From Pseudomonas thermotolerans DSM 14292 (GTDB taxonomy: Bacteria > Pseudomonadota > Gammaproteobacteria > Pseudomonadales > Pseudomonadaceae): DNA of 64,000 bases. This document shows positions 36,409-46,670 of this stretch, piece by piece. Both the position numbers and the translations under genes were made by a program. The DNA is taken from assembly GCF_000364625.1 (NCBI RefSeq), contig NZ_KB822610.1, positions 1-64,000 of the forward strand, read 5' to 3'. Under the pieces are notes generated by a model, which saw only the letters and a list, made by a program, of their open reading frames with translations, did not search any database and was not told where the DNA came from. The number at the start of each line of letters is the position of its first letter. The stretch's first letter is position 1.

Positions 36409-37983
36409 ATGCGCGCGTTCCGTATTCCCCTGTTCTGCACCGCCCTGCTGACTCTGGCCTGCGCCAGCGCCGCCGCGGAAACCAACGCTCCCGTCCCGCC
36501 GCTGCGCCTGCTGCTCGACGACCTGCCGACGCGCTGCGCGCCCCTGCCGGCCAGCCTGGACGCCGCCGCACGCGCCCAGCTGGACGCCTTCTACCGGCAA
36601 CGCGACGACCGGCCTGCCTGGCGCGACCAGGCCCACCTCGCCGCCCTGGGCGAACAGCTGGAGCAGCTCGCCGACGACGGCCTGAACCCGGCCGACTACA
36701 CGCTGCCAGCGCGCCTGGAGCCGGCCCCCGGCTGCGCCGACCTGCTGGCCAGCCACGCCTACCTGCAGGCCCTGCGCCACCTGGCCGGCGGGCGCCTCGA
36801 GCAGGCCCGCCTGGAGCCGCTGTGGCGCGCCGAGGAGCTGCCGCGCCCGGATCCGGCCCCCAAGGCGCTGTCCATCGCTCTGCGCGAACTCGCCGAACCG
36901 GCCCGGGCCTTCGCCGCGGCGCGCCCCGCCCTGCCCCAGTACCAGGCCCTGCGCGCCCTCTACGCCGAGCAGCGGCAACGCCCGCTGCCCAGCTGGAGCG
37001 CGCTGGCGGACGGCCCGCTGCTGCGCCCCGGACGCAGCGACCCGCGAGTGCCGGCGCTGCGCCAGCGTCTGGCCGCCGAGGGCTATCTGCCGGCCACCGC
37101 TGCCCAGCGCCAGGACAGCCTGTTCGACCTCGAGCTGGTCGCCGCCCTGGAGGACTTCCAGCGCAGCCACGCCCTCAAGCCCGACGGCCTGCTCGGCCCG
37201 GCCAGCCTCGCCGAGCTGAACGTCGATGCCCTGACCCGCCGCGACCAGCTGCGCGTCAACCTGGAACGCCTGCGCTGGCTGGCCGAGGACCTGGCCCGGG
37301 CGCGCCTGGCGATCAACGTGGCGGCCGCCGAGCTGCTGGTCCTGGAGGACGGTCGCGAGCTCTGGCGCACCCGCACCCAGGTCGGTCGCCCGGACCGCCA
37401 GACCCCGCTGCTGGTCTCGCAGATCGACCGCCTAACCCTCAACCCGCGCTGGATAGTGCCGCCGACCATCTTCCGTGAGGACAAGCTGCCAGCGATCCGC
37501 CGCGATCCCGGCTACCTGGCACGCCACCAGATGAACGTCGAAGACCGCGCCGGCCAGCGCCTCGACCCGGCGCTGATCGACTGGGACAACCCCGGACCGA
37601 TCCGCCTCAGCCAGGCCGCCGGCCCGCACAACCCGCTGGGCCGCCTGGCGCTGCGCTTCCCCAACCCCTTCGCGGTGTACCTGCACGACACCCCCAGCCA
37701 GTTGCTGTTCGAGAAGTCGCCGCGCTTCTTCAGCTCCGGCTGCGTGCGCGTCGAGGCGGTCGACAGCCTGCTCGCCCGGCTGCTGCCCGCCGAGGAGCTG
37801 GCCGAGGTGGAGCTGCGCCTGGCCAGCGGGCGCACCCAGGAATACCGGGTACGCCCCAAGCTGCCGCTGCTGATCGGCTACTGGACGGTGGAGGTGGATG
37901 ACCGTGGCCGCGCCCGCTACGCCCCGGACATCTACCAGCACGACCGGCGCCTGCTGCGCGCCCTGCTCGGCCTGCGCCCCTAG
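36409..37983 (+). CDS. L,D-transpeptidase of the YcbB (LdtD) type
   Basis: A 524-residue periplasmic enzyme that makes meso-DAP to meso-DAP crosslinks in peptidoglycan. It begins with a signal peptide (MRAFRIPLFCTALLTLACASAAA). An N-terminal scaffold (about 40-200) and a peptidoglycan-binding module (about 205-275, RVPALRQRLAAEGYLPA) precede the YkuD catalytic domain (about 300-470) with His426 and the nucleophile Cys445 in FFSSGCVRVE. This order is typical of YcbB. The stop codon overlaps that of convergent recD through the shared palindrome CTAG. Intact catalytic residues make activity likely; the enzyme is of interest because it bypasses beta-lactam-sensitive transpeptidases. Confidence 0.93.
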   Translation: MRAFRIPLFCTALLTLACASAAAETNAPVPPLRLLLDDLPTRCAPLPASLDAAARAQLDAFYRQRDDRPAWRDQAHLAALGEQLEQLADDGLNPADYTLPARLEPAPGCADLLASHAYLQALRHLAGGRLEQARLEPLWRAEELPRPDPAPKALSIALRELAEPARAFAAARPALPQYQALRALYAEQRQRPLPSWSALADGPLLRPGRSDPRVPALRQRLAAEGYLPATAAQRQDSLFDLELVAALEDFQRSHALKPDGLLGPASLAELNVDALTRRDQLRVNLERLRWLAEDLARARLAINVAAAELLVLEDGRELWRTRTQVGRPDRQTPLLVSQIDRLTLNPRWIVPPTIFREDKLPAIRRDPGYLARHQMNVEDRAGQRLDPALIDWDNPGPIRLSQAAGPHNPLGRLALRFPNPFAVYLHDTPSQLLFEKSPRFFSSGCVRVEAVDSLLARLLPAEELAEVELRLASGRTQEYRVRPKLPLLIGYWTVEVDDRGRARYAPDIYQHDRRLLRALLGLRP

Positions 37984-39788
37984 AACAGGCGCAGCTGCTC
38001 GTCGCCCGGCGGCGCGGCCTCCGCCAGGGCCAGGCGCGCGGCCAGCCCGGCGGCGCGCTCGGCGCGGGTCCGCACGCAGTCGGCGAGGCGCTCGGCCAGG
38101 GCCCACAGCTCGACCTTGCGCTTGGCGCGGGTGATCCCGGTGTAGAGCAGGGAACGGGTCAGCAGCGGGCTGGGCGCCTCGGGCAGCACCAGGAGCACCT
38201 CGGCGAACTCCGAGCCCTGGCTCTTGTGCACGGTCATGGCGAAGGCGCTGTCGTGGCTGGGCAGGCGCGCCGGGGCGAAGGCGCGAAAGCCGTTCTCCCC
38301 CTCGAAGAACACCCGCAACCCCTCGGCCGTGGGCAGGCACAGGCCGATATCGCCGTTGAACAGCCCCAGGGCGTAGTCGTTCTGGCGCACCATCAGCGCC
38401 CGCCCGGGGTACCAGTTGTCCCGCGCCTCGCGGCGCAGGCGGCGCTTGAAGCGCGTCTCCAGGCCCTCGTTGAGGCCGGCCACGCCGAACGGACCCTCGC
38501 GCTGCGCGCAGAGCGCGCGGAAGGCGTTAAAGGCGGCGAAGGCCGCGGCCGGATCGCCCGTCTGCGCTGCCTCCAGATAGGGCAGATAGCCCTGCTCGAG
38601 GCGTTCGAGCAGGATCGCCGGGCTCGGCTGCCCCTGCCAAGCCAGATCCTCACGGGACTCCTCGAGCAGCGACAGGGTACCGGCGACGTCGCCGCCGTTG
38701 ATCCGTCGAGCCAGCTCGCCGATGCCGCTGTCGCCGGCGAAGCGGTGACTGTGAGTGAGCAGCACCACCGCCTCGCCGAGCCGCGAGCGCGGCGCCCCGG
38801 CCGGCACCGGCTGGCCGGTGAGGCGCTGCAATTCGGCGGCGGTGGCCGCGGAGAAGCCCTGGCCCTCGCACAGTTCGGCGAACACCGCGCCGGCCTCCAC
38901 CGCGGCCAACTGGTCCTTGTCGCCGAGCAGGATCAGCCGCGCCTGGGGCGGAAGGGCGTCGACCAGCTTGGCCATCAGCGCCAGATCGACCATCGACGCC
39001 TCGTCCACCACCAGCACGTCCAGGGGCAGAGGGTTGCCGGCATGGTGGCGCACCGCCGGGCTGTCGCCGCGGCTGCCGAGCAGGCGATGCAGGGTGCGCG
39101 CCTCCTCGGGCAGGGCGGCTTTCACCGCGGCGCTGACCGGCAGCTCGGCCTTGGCGTTGCGGATCGCTTCGGCCATGCGCGCCGCGGCCTTGCCGGTGGG
39201 CGCCGCCAGACCGATGGCCAGACGCTCGCCGCCGGGCTGTTCGAGCAGCGCGGCGAGCAGACGCACCACCGTGGTGGTCTTGCCGGTGCCGGGGCCACCG
39301 GAGATCACCGCCAGGTTGCCGCGCACCGCCTGGGCGGCGGCCAGGCGCTGCCAGTCCGGCTGCTGGCGGTTGAAGGCGAACAGCCGCGCCAGGCTCTCGG
39401 CCAGGCGTTCTTCATCCACCGCCGGGCGGCGCTCGACCCGGGCCAGCAGCTGCTCCGCCAGGCGCACCTCGTAAGCCTGGTAGCGGGCCAGGTAGAGGCG
39501 CCCCTGGTCGAGGATCAGCGGCGCATAGACGCCGGGCGCGCCGACCAGCGGCGAGGCCCGCAGGCGCTCTTGCCAGGCGGCCAGGGCGGGCAGGGCAAAG
39601 GGCTGCTCCGGCCAGGGCCGGCGTCCCGCCCAGCGCGCCAGCGGCAGGCATACGTCGCCGGCGCCGAGTGCCTGGCTACACAGCGCGGCGGCGGCCAGCA
39701 CGCTGTCGTCGGCCTGCGGGTCGAGGCGCCGCAGGCTGTCCAGCAGGGCGCGTTCCAGGGGACCGAGGGGGAGGTCGGCGAGGGTCAT
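37980..39788 (-). CDS. recD: Exodeoxyribonuclease V subunit alpha (RecD helicase)
   Basis: The 5'-3' helicase of RecBCD. The 602-residue protein has the superfamily 1B motifs: Walker A ISGGPGTGKTTT with Lys170, VLVVDEASMVDL as motif II, LILLGDKDQL as motif III, and the C-terminal TVHKSQGSEF and LYTGITRAKRKVEL motifs. Length matches E. coli RecD (608). It is last in the recC-recB-recD operon, starting 52 bp after recB. Its stop overlaps the stop of the convergent L,D-transpeptidase gene. Confidence 0.96.
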   Translation of the reverse strand: MTLADLPLGPLERALLDSLRRLDPQADDSVLAAAALCSQALGAGDVCLPLARWAGRRPWPEQPFALPALAAWQERLRASPLVGAPGVYAPLILDQGRLYLARYQAYEVRLAEQLLARVERRPAVDEERLAESLARLFAFNRQQPDWQRLAAAQAVRGNLAVISGGPGTGKTTTVVRLLAALLEQPGGERLAIGLAAPTGKAAARMAEAIRNAKAELPVSAAVKAALPEEARTLHRLLGSRGDSPAVRHHAGNPLPLDVLVVDEASMVDLALMAKLVDALPPQARLILLGDKDQLAAVEAGAVFAELCEGQGFSAATAAELQRLTGQPVPAGAPRSRLGEAVVLLTHSHRFAGDSGIGELARRINGGDVAGTLSLLEESREDLAWQGQPSPAILLERLEQGYLPYLEAAQTGDPAAAFAAFNAFRALCAQREGPFGVAGLNEGLETRFKRRLRREARDNWYPGRALMVRQNDYALGLFNGDIGLCLPTAEGLRVFFEGENGFRAFAPARLPSHDSAFAMTVHKSQGSEFAEVLLVLPEAPSPLLTRSLLYTGITRAKRKVELWALAERLADCVRTRAERAAGLAARLALAEAAPPGDEQLRLF

Positions 39789-39840
39789 GGCTGGGCCTCG
39801 CAGGATAGGGGCGTGAATGGGGCGGGGCAGGGGCGGACGA

Positions 39841-42800
39841 TCATCCCTCCACCTCCCCGGCGAACAGCTGATCCAGCGCCTCCAGCAGGCTGTCCGCCGG
39901 GCGGGCGAAGTACACCCCGGCCTCCGGCATGCCGCGCAGGAACAGGTACCAGGCGCCGCCCAACTGCTCGTCGCGGAAGTCCGCCAGGCGCTGACGCAGG
40001 AAGCGGCGCAGGGCCACCAGGTAGATCAGGTACTGCAGGTAGTAGTGCTCGCCGGCCAAGGCCTGGAGCAGGCGCTCGGCGCCGTAGTGGCTGGCGTCCG
40101 GGCCCAGCCAGTTGGACTTGTAGTCGGCGATGTACCAGCGCCCCCGGTGCTCGAAGGTCAGGTCGATGAAGCCCTTGAGGAAGCCCTTGAGCGATTCGAA
40201 CTCCAGACGCGCGGCGGCCTCGCGCAGTGGCGCGGCCAGGCCGTGGGCGGGGTCGCAGAGGATCCTCCGCAGGCGCGTCACGTCCAGCCCGGCCACCGGG
40301 AAGGTGAAGCCCAGCTCGGGCAGGCGGCGCAACGGGTCGAGGGTGGCCAGGCGCAGGCTTTGGCCGTCCAGCGGACAGTCCAGCACGCGGCGCAGGTGCT
40401 CGCTGACCGTGGTGCCCCAGAGCCCGGCGTCCAGGCCGTGGGCGCTCAGTTGGCTGGTCACCAGCGCGTCCAGCTCGCCCTTGCCCCGCGCCCAGTCCTC
40501 GAGGATGGCGTGCAGGCAGGTGCCGGCGCGGGCGCCGCGGGGGAAGGCGAAGATCCCCGTGCCGGGCTCGCTGGCGCTGGGCAGCGCGAGGGCGTCGCGG
40601 TCCGGGGCCTCCATGTGCCGGCCGGCGGCCAGGCCGGAGAAGCTGCCGACCCGCCAGGCGCTGCTCAGCGGGCGATCGAGCACCGCCAGCTGGCGCGGCG
40701 CCTCGGCGCGCTGCTCGCCGCCGGCGCTGGCTTCCTCCGCCAGCGGCTCGAGGCGCTGCAGGTGCGCGCAGCCGGCCACCAGTTCGTCCAGCTCGGCGCG
40801 CAGGGCCGCACCGTCGCGGCCGACCAGATGCCCGGCGAGCTCGCCGAGCGGCTCGTGCCCCGGCAGCTCGCGGCCGTGCAGCAGCCAGGCCAGGGCGCTG
40901 CTGTGCAGGCCCTCGTCGGGGAGGCTGCCGTCCTTCCTGACCGCCGGCAGGGCCACCGGGCCCCAGTGCAGCCACAGGCGGTCGCGGGCCCGGGTCAGGG
41001 CCACGTAGGCGAGACGCAGCTTCTCGGCGAACACCTCGTGGCGGGCGCGCTGCAAGCGCTCGTCCAGCTCCGCGCTGCCCAGGTCGAGCAGCGGCCGGCC
41101 GGCCTCGTCGTGGCAGCGCGCGCTGTCGGTATGCGCACCGAGCAGGCGGCCGTCCCACAGGTAGGGGCAGAACACCAGCGGGTATTCCAGGCCCTTGGAG
41201 GTGTGGATGGTGACGATCTGCACCCGCTCGGCATCGCTTTCCAGGCGCAGCAGGGCGTCCTCGCCGGCCCCCTCGCTGGCGCGCTGGGCGTTCAGCCAGG
41301 CGAGCAGCGGTTCCAGGCCGGGGCGGCGGAGGCTTTCCGCCTGGAGCAGCTCGGCCAGGTGCAGCAGGTTGGTGAGGCGCCGCTCGCCGTCGGGCAGGGC
41401 GAGCAGGCGCTCGGCCACCTGCTCGCGGTCCAGCCAGACGCGGAAGGCGCGCATGAAGCCATGCTGCTGCCAGAGCTGGTGGTACAGCTCGGCATCCTCG
41501 CGCTCGCGGTCCCATTCCCGCTCGTCGTCCTGGCAGCGCGCCAGCCGGGCGGCGTCTCGGCCGAGCAGGCGGGTGGCCAGGGCGTAGCGCAACACCCCCT
41601 CGCGGCCCGGCTCGGCGTAGGCGGCGAGCACCGCGGCGAGTTCGCCGGCCTCCTCGCTGTGCCAGACGCTCTGGTTGCCGCGGCGCACGCTGGGCACCCC
41701 GCGTGCGGCGAGCTGCTCGGCGATCTCCGCGGCCTGGCGGTGGTTGGCGACCAGCACGGCGATGTCACCGCCCTTGAGCGGCCGGCGCCCTTTGTCGGTG
41801 TCGAAGTAGGCGTCACCGCGGGCGCTGGCGGCGAGCAGGGCGGCGATGCGCCGGGCGCAGTCGAGGGCCGCGCGTTCACCGGCCTGTTGCTTGTTGAGCG
41901 GCTCGTCGCCCAGCCAGACCAGGCCGAGCGGCGCGCCGGCCAGTGCGTCGGGCAGCACCAGGCGGTCGCGGGCCTTGGCCCCGGCGTTCACCGGCGGGTA
42001 GTCGAGGCCGGCCACGGCGAACGGCTGCGGGCGGGCGAACAGCCGGTTGAGGGCGGCGATCAGCTCGGCGGTGGAGCGGTAGTTGTTCGGCAGGTCGTAG
42101 CGCCGCGCCGCGCTGTCCCGGGCGTTCAGGTAGGTGGCCAGGTCGGCGCCGCGGAAGGCGTAGATGGCCTGCTTGGGATCGCCGACGAAGCAGAGCGCGG
42201 CCTCCGGAGCCTGGGACGGGTAGATGCGGTCGAAGATGGCGAACTGGATCGGGTCGGTGTCCTGGAACTCGTCGATCAGCGCCAGCGGGTAGCGGGCGCG
42301 CAGGGCCGCCGCCAGCTCGGCGCCGGCCGGCCCCTGCAGGGCCTGATCGAGGCGGTTGAGCAGATCGTCGAAGGCCAGCAGGCGCTGCGCCGCCTTGCGC
42401 GCCGGCAGTTCACGGTCGAGCTGGGCGAGCAGGCGCACCTGCAGGGCGATCAGCCGCCGCTCGCCGGCCGGGGCGGCGGCCTCCAGGGCCTCGCGCAGGC
42501 GGTCGAAGGCCTCGGCGAGGGGGTGCGCGGGCGGCGTGGCGCCCTTTTTCGTCGCCTTGGCGAGAGCCGCCGCGCCCAGCTTGGCGAGGCCTTCCGGGGC
42601 CTGGAAGAGCGCCGCCGGGTCGGCGAAGTAGGCGTCCAGGCCGGCCGCCCAGGGCGCCAGTTTGGCCTGCTTGTGGGTGCTCTGGCTGAGCCCGCCGTGG
42701 GCCTGCAGCTCGGCCAGCCAGGCGGCGCCGTCGCGCTGCCAGAGCGCCGCGGCCTGCTGCCAGGCGGCCTCGGCGGCGGCCAGCTCGTCGCCGTGCGCCT

Positions 42801-43395
42801 GCGCCTGGGGCTCGACGCGCAGGTAGGGCTTGCCGAGGTGGCTGCGCAGCCGTTCGCGCAGCCAGGCCGGGGTGATCCTGCGCTGCGCCAGGTAGCGCGC
42901 CCAGGCCGGCTCGGCGCTGGCCAGCTCGTGGCGCCAGGCGTCGGCGAGCAGGGCGTCGAGCAACTCGCGGTCGTCCTGCACCAGCTCGTTGTCGAAGTCG
43001 CCGCCGGCCTCGAAGGCAGCGTCCTGCAGGGCGCGCTGGCAGAAGCCGTGGATGGTGAAGATGGCCGCCTCGTCGAAGCCGTGCACCGCCAGCAGCAGTC
43101 GGCGGCGCGCTGCGTCGTCGGGATGCCGGGCGTGCAGCGCGACGAGGAAGGGGTCGGTGCTGGGCGATCCTTCGTAGATCGCCAGCAGCTCGGCCAGGCG
43201 GCTGCGGATGCGTTCGCGCAGCTCGGCGGTGGCCGCGGTGGTGTAGGTGACCACCAGGATCTGTCCGACGCTCAGCTGGCGCTCCAGCAGCAGGCGCGTG
43301 TAGAGCGCGGTGAGCGTCCAGGTCTTGCCGGTGCCGGCGCTCGCCTCGATCAGGCTGCGGCCGTCGAACGGCGAGGTCTGCAGGTCGAGGCTCAT
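39841..43395 (-). CDS. recB: Exodeoxyribonuclease V subunit beta (RecB helicase-nuclease)
   Basis: The 3'-5' helicase and nuclease of RecBCD, 1184 residues. The N terminus has Walker A SAGTGKTWTLT with Lys24; later motifs include LALIDEFQDTDPIQF (motif II), VGDPKQAIYAFRGADL (III) and the VTIHTSKGLEYPLVF motif (V). The C-terminal nuclease domain has the metal-site motif ADYKSNWLG near residue 1090. The start at 43395 overlaps the recC stop by four bases (ATGA), a sign of translational coupling; longer in-frame extensions upstream lie inside recC. All parts of the enzyme are intact. Confidence 0.97.
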   Translation of the reverse strand: MSLDLQTSPFDGRSLIEASAGTGKTWTLTALYTRLLLERQLSVGQILVVTYTTAATAELRERIRSRLAELLAIYEGSPSTDPFLVALHARHPDDAARRRLLLAVHGFDEAAIFTIHGFCQRALQDAAFEAGGDFDNELVQDDRELLDALLADAWRHELASAEPAWARYLAQRRITPAWLRERLRSHLGKPYLRVEPQAQAHGDELAAAEAAWQQAAALWQRDGAAWLAELQAHGGLSQSTHKQAKLAPWAAGLDAYFADPAALFQAPEGLAKLGAAALAKATKKGATPPAHPLAEAFDRLREALEAAAPAGERRLIALQVRLLAQLDRELPARKAAQRLLAFDDLLNRLDQALQGPAGAELAAALRARYPLALIDEFQDTDPIQFAIFDRIYPSQAPEAALCFVGDPKQAIYAFRGADLATYLNARDSAARRYDLPNNYRSTAELIAALNRLFARPQPFAVAGLDYPPVNAGAKARDRLVLPDALAGAPLGLVWLGDEPLNKQQAGERAALDCARRIAALLAASARGDAYFDTDKGRRPLKGGDIAVLVANHRQAAEIAEQLAARGVPSVRRGNQSVWHSEEAGELAAVLAAYAEPGREGVLRYALATRLLGRDAARLARCQDDEREWDREREDAELYHQLWQQHGFMRAFRVWLDREQVAERLLALPDGERRLTNLLHLAELLQAESLRRPGLEPLLAWLNAQRASEGAGEDALLRLESDAERVQIVTIHTSKGLEYPLVFCPYLWDGRLLGAHTDSARCHDEAGRPLLDLGSAELDERLQRARHEVFAEKLRLAYVALTRARDRLWLHWGPVALPAVRKDGSLPDEGLHSSALAWLLHGRELPGHEPLGELAGHLVGRDGAALRAELDELVAGCAHLQRLEPLAEEASAGGEQRAEAPRQLAVLDRPLSSAWRVGSFSGLAAGRHMEAPDRDALALPSASEPGTGIFAFPRGARAGTCLHAILEDWARGKGELDALVTSQLSAHGLDAGLWGTTVSEHLRRVLDCPLDGQSLRLATLDPLRRLPELGFTFPVAGLDVTRLRRILCDPAHGLAAPLREAAARLEFESLKGFLKGFIDLTFEHRGRWYIADYKSNWLGPDASHYGAERLLQALAGEHYYLQYLIYLVALRRFLRQRLADFRDEQLGGAWYLFLRGMPEAGVYFARPADSLLEALDQLFAGEVEG

Positions 43396-46300
43396 GCGTC
43401 GTCCTCCGCGGCCAGGGCCTGCAGCGGCGGGCCGAGCAGTTCCTCGGCGAGGGCTTCGAAGCGCTCGTCGAGCGGCTCGCGGTCGCGGAAGGCGAGGGCG
43501 TACCAGGGGTCCTGGGATTCGCCGGGCAGCGGGCTGAACTCGCCGCCCAGCCAGGCGACGCGCGCCGCGGCGCGGCCGGCCTCCAGGGGATCCTTGCGGC
43601 TGCGCGCGCTGGGCGTGCACCTGGCGCGGGCGAACTCGTAGCTGCTGCGCACCAGGAACGGCAGCGGCTCGCAAAGCGCCTGGCGGTAAGCGCGCAGCCA
43701 GGGTTCGAGGAGCGCCGCGGCGTCATGGAGCGGGCCCAGCTGCCAATCGCCGTCCGGGGAGATCAGCAGGCTGTGGCGGGCGATGCCTTCGCCGGCGGCC
43801 AGGTTGAGCAGCAGGTGGCGCAGCCAGAAGCCGGGCAGGTCCCAGGCCGCCGGGCGGTTCAGCCGCCACTCGAACAGGCCCTCGGCGGTGACCCCGTCCA
43901 GCCAGCCGTGGATGTGCACCCCGGCCAGTTCGATATCCACCGCCAGCGGCTGCGGCGCGGTGGCCGGTCGCAGTTCGAACAGCCGCGGGGCGAAGGCGCG
44001 CACCGGGCCGCGCAATCTGCCCCACAGCGCCTGGCCCAGCTCGCCGCTGGGCAGCCAGCCGGCGGCGCGCGCCACCCGCCGTTCGTCGTCCTCGCTCCAG
44101 CCGTGCTCCACGGCCTGCAGGGCGAGCTGGCGCAGGCCGCGGTAGGCGGGCCGCTCGAGGGCGAAGGGTTCGTCGCCGGCAAGGGCTTCCTCCGGCTCGG
44201 CGAGGCGCAGGCCGAGGCGCCGCTCGAGAAGGAAGCGCGCCGGGTGGCGGAAGCAGGCCAGCAGATCGGCCGGCTCGATGCGCAGCCAGTCGGCGTCCTC
44301 CGGCTCCGGCAGCAGCGTGGCGAAGGGCGCGGGCGCGGCGGCGGGCGGCTCGGCGAGGCGCCGTGCGGCGCGGAACCAGGGCGCGGCGAAGCCGGCCAGG
44401 CGGTCGCCGGCGAAGTTGCCGGGGGCGAAGGGCTGCAGCGGGTGGGTGAAGCAGATCCGCGCACTGGCCCGGGCCTGGTCGTCGCCGGGAACTCGCGCGG
44501 TGACGTCCACCGCCTCGAGCAGCTCGCTGACCAGCACCGAGGGCGGCAGCTCGGCGTTGTCCCGCGGGTCGCGGCCGACGTAGCTGAGGTACAGGGCGTC
44601 ACGGGCGGACAGCAGGGTCTCCAGCAGCAGGTAGCGGTCGTCCAGGCGCCGCGCGCGGTCGCCGCGCCGCGGGTGCTGGGCGATCAGGTCGAAGCCGGCG
44701 GCCGGGGTGCGGCGGGGCAGGGCGCCGTCGTCGAGGCCGAGCAGGCAGACCAGGCGGAACGGCAGGCTGCGCATCGGCACCATGGTGCAGAAGGTCACCG
44801 CGCCGGTGAGGAAGCCGCTGGCCCCCCCACCGGCATCCAGCAGGGCGCCGAGCTGCTGGCGCACCAGGGCCAGCTCCACCGGGCGCTGGATGCCGGCGTC
44901 GCGGGCCTGCTCGCGCAGCGCCGCGCAGGCCTGGCTGAGCAGCAGCAGGGGCTCGCCGGCCTCGCTCTCGTCGAACAGGGCGTCGATCAGCTGCTGCAGC
45001 GCGTCGGCCCACTCGGCCAGCGGGCGCGGGCGCTGCAGGCGTTCGGCGAAGGCCCCGAGCTGGTCGACGAAGGCCGCCAGGCGGCCGAGCAGCTGGCCAC
45101 GGGCGCCTTCCAGAGCATCCAGCGGCCAGTGTTCGCCGAGCAGTGGCGGGGCGTCGCCGGCCAGCTGCGGCGGCGCGGCGAAGCCCAACAGCAGGCGGTC
45201 GAGGCCCTCGCGCCAGGTGAACGAGTCCTCCGCCGGCAGGCCCAGGCTGGCGCGGTGTGCGGCGTCGCGGCCCCAGCGCACCCCGGCATCGCGCAGCCAG
45301 TCGCGCAGCAGCGGCAGCTCCTCGCGCTCGATGCCGGCGCGCCGGGCGATCGCCGGCTGTTCCAGCCAGGCGAGTATCTCCTCGGCGGCGAAGCGGCTTT
45401 CCGGCAGCCCGAGCAGCTCGATGAAGGCCTCCAGCAGTGGTTCCTCGGCGCGCCGGCTGCGGTCGGCGAGGCTGTAGGGAATCCGCGGCACGCCCTCGCG
45501 GGGGGCGAACACCGCCTCGATGAAGGGCGCGTAGCGCTCGATGTCTGGGGTCAGCACCACCACCTGGTCGGGGCTCAGCCCGGGGTCGGCGGCGAAGCGG
45601 GCGAGCAGTTGGTCGTGGAGGATCTCCACCTCGCGCAGCGGGGAGTGGGCGATGTGCAGCTCCAGGGAGCGGTCGTCGTCGCGCAGTTCCAGGCGTTCCT
45701 CGGGACGCCGGGTGCGCAGGCGCAGGATGTCCTGCTGCAGGGCGTGCAGCAGGCTGTCGTCGCGCAGCTCGGCGTCGCCTGGGTAGATGCCCACTTCCTG
45801 GCCCTGCTCGGCGAAGAGGGTGGCGAACAGGCTGTCGAAGAAGTCGCGGCCCTGCTTGCCGAGGCTGGCGAGCAGCGGGTGGCCGACGTCCAGGTACCAG
45901 TCGTCGGGGTCTAGGGCCGGCTGGCGGGCCAGCTCGGCCAGGTCGCGGATCTCCCCCCAGGCCTCGCGGCAGGGGTTGAGGGCGAACAGCACCACCTCGG
46001 TGTGCCGCGCCAGGCCGGCGAGCACCCGCAGGTGGTGCGGCGGCAGGCTGCTGATGCCGAACACCAGCAGGCGCTCGGGCAGGCCGGCCAGGGGCTCGGC
46101 GGCGTACAGGCGGCGCAGCAGGTCGTCGAGCAGGCGGGCGCGGTGCGGGTGGCCGTCACGGGTCAGCTCGGCCCAGAGCAGCGCCTGCCAGTCCTCGTCC
46201 GGGCCGAGATCGCAGCGCTCGCCGCGCTCCCAGGCGGCCAGCCAGTCATCGCGGTACAGCAGGTACTGGTCGAAGACGTCGGCGATGCGCGTCGCCAGAC

Positions 46301-46670
46301 TCAGCCGGCGGCGCTCGTCGCCGCCCTCCAGGTAACGCGCCAGGCGCGGCGCGCGGGCCAGGTTGGCCGGTTCGCAGAGCCAGTCGTAGAGGCGCCAGGC
46401 GAGGGTCGCCGGGGCGAAGGCGGACTGCTCCGGCAGCTCGCCGAGCACCTGGCGGCTGAGCTGCCAGACGAAGGCCGAGGGCAGCTGCAGCTCCAGGTGC
46501 ATGGCGATGCCCTGCCGGCGCGCCAGCTCGAGGGTCAGCCAGCGGCCCATGCCGTGGCTGGGCACCACCACCCGCGCCGGGGCCAGCGGGTCGCGCTGCG
46601 GCTGAGCGAGCAGGGTGGCGGCCAGCTCGCCGAGGGTTTCCAGGTCGGGGGCGTGGTAGAGGGAGAGCAT
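43392..46670 (-). CDS. recC: Exodeoxyribonuclease V subunit gamma (RecC)
   Basis: RecC holds RecB and RecD together and recognises Chi in single-stranded DNA. The 1092-residue protein resembles RecC in order and motifs: it starts SLYHAPDLETLGELAATLLA, followed by VVVPSHGMGRWL, FGISSLPPHHLRVLAGLA, VVVLTPDIERYAPFIEAVF and MRSLPFRLVCLLGLDDGALPRR, typical of the inactivated helicase domains. E. coli RecC is slightly longer (1122). It is the first gene of the operon, divergent from the Na/Pi cotransporter gene, and overlaps recB by four bases. Chi specificity in Pseudomonas differs from E. coli and cannot be read from the protein here. Confidence 0.96.
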   Translation of the reverse strand: MLSLYHAPDLETLGELAATLLAQPQRDPLAPARVVVPSHGMGRWLTLELARRQGIAMHLELQLPSAFVWQLSRQVLGELPEQSAFAPATLAWRLYDWLCEPANLARAPRLARYLEGGDERRRLSLATRIADVFDQYLLYRDDWLAAWERGERCDLGPDEDWQALLWAELTRDGHPHRARLLDDLLRRLYAAEPLAGLPERLLVFGISSLPPHHLRVLAGLARHTEVVLFALNPCREAWGEIRDLAELARQPALDPDDWYLDVGHPLLASLGKQGRDFFDSLFATLFAEQGQEVGIYPGDAELRDDSLLHALQQDILRLRTRRPEERLELRDDDRSLELHIAHSPLREVEILHDQLLARFAADPGLSPDQVVVLTPDIERYAPFIEAVFAPREGVPRIPYSLADRSRRAEEPLLEAFIELLGLPESRFAAEEILAWLEQPAIARRAGIEREELPLLRDWLRDAGVRWGRDAAHRASLGLPAEDSFTWREGLDRLLLGFAAPPQLAGDAPPLLGEHWPLDALEGARGQLLGRLAAFVDQLGAFAERLQRPRPLAEWADALQQLIDALFDESEAGEPLLLLSQACAALREQARDAGIQRPVELALVRQQLGALLDAGGGASGFLTGAVTFCTMVPMRSLPFRLVCLLGLDDGALPRRTPAAGFDLIAQHPRRGDRARRLDDRYLLLETLLSARDALYLSYVGRDPRDNAELPPSVLVSELLEAVDVTARVPGDDQARASARICFTHPLQPFAPGNFAGDRLAGFAAPWFRAARRLAEPPAAAPAPFATLLPEPEDADWLRIEPADLLACFRHPARFLLERRLGLRLAEPEEALAGDEPFALERPAYRGLRQLALQAVEHGWSEDDERRVARAAGWLPSGELGQALWGRLRGPVRAFAPRLFELRPATAPQPLAVDIELAGVHIHGWLDGVTAEGLFEWRLNRPAAWDLPGFWLRHLLLNLAAGEGIARHSLLISPDGDWQLGPLHDAAALLEPWLRAYRQALCEPLPFLVRSSYEFARARCTPSARSRKDPLEAGRAAARVAWLGGEFSPLPGESQDPWYALAFRDREPLDERFEALAEELLGPPLQALAAEDDA

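Noticed and set aside
39817..43641. 1274-codon open frame antisense to recB
   Set aside because: It mirrors the recB codon pattern, and the predicted protein is repetitive and without domains.
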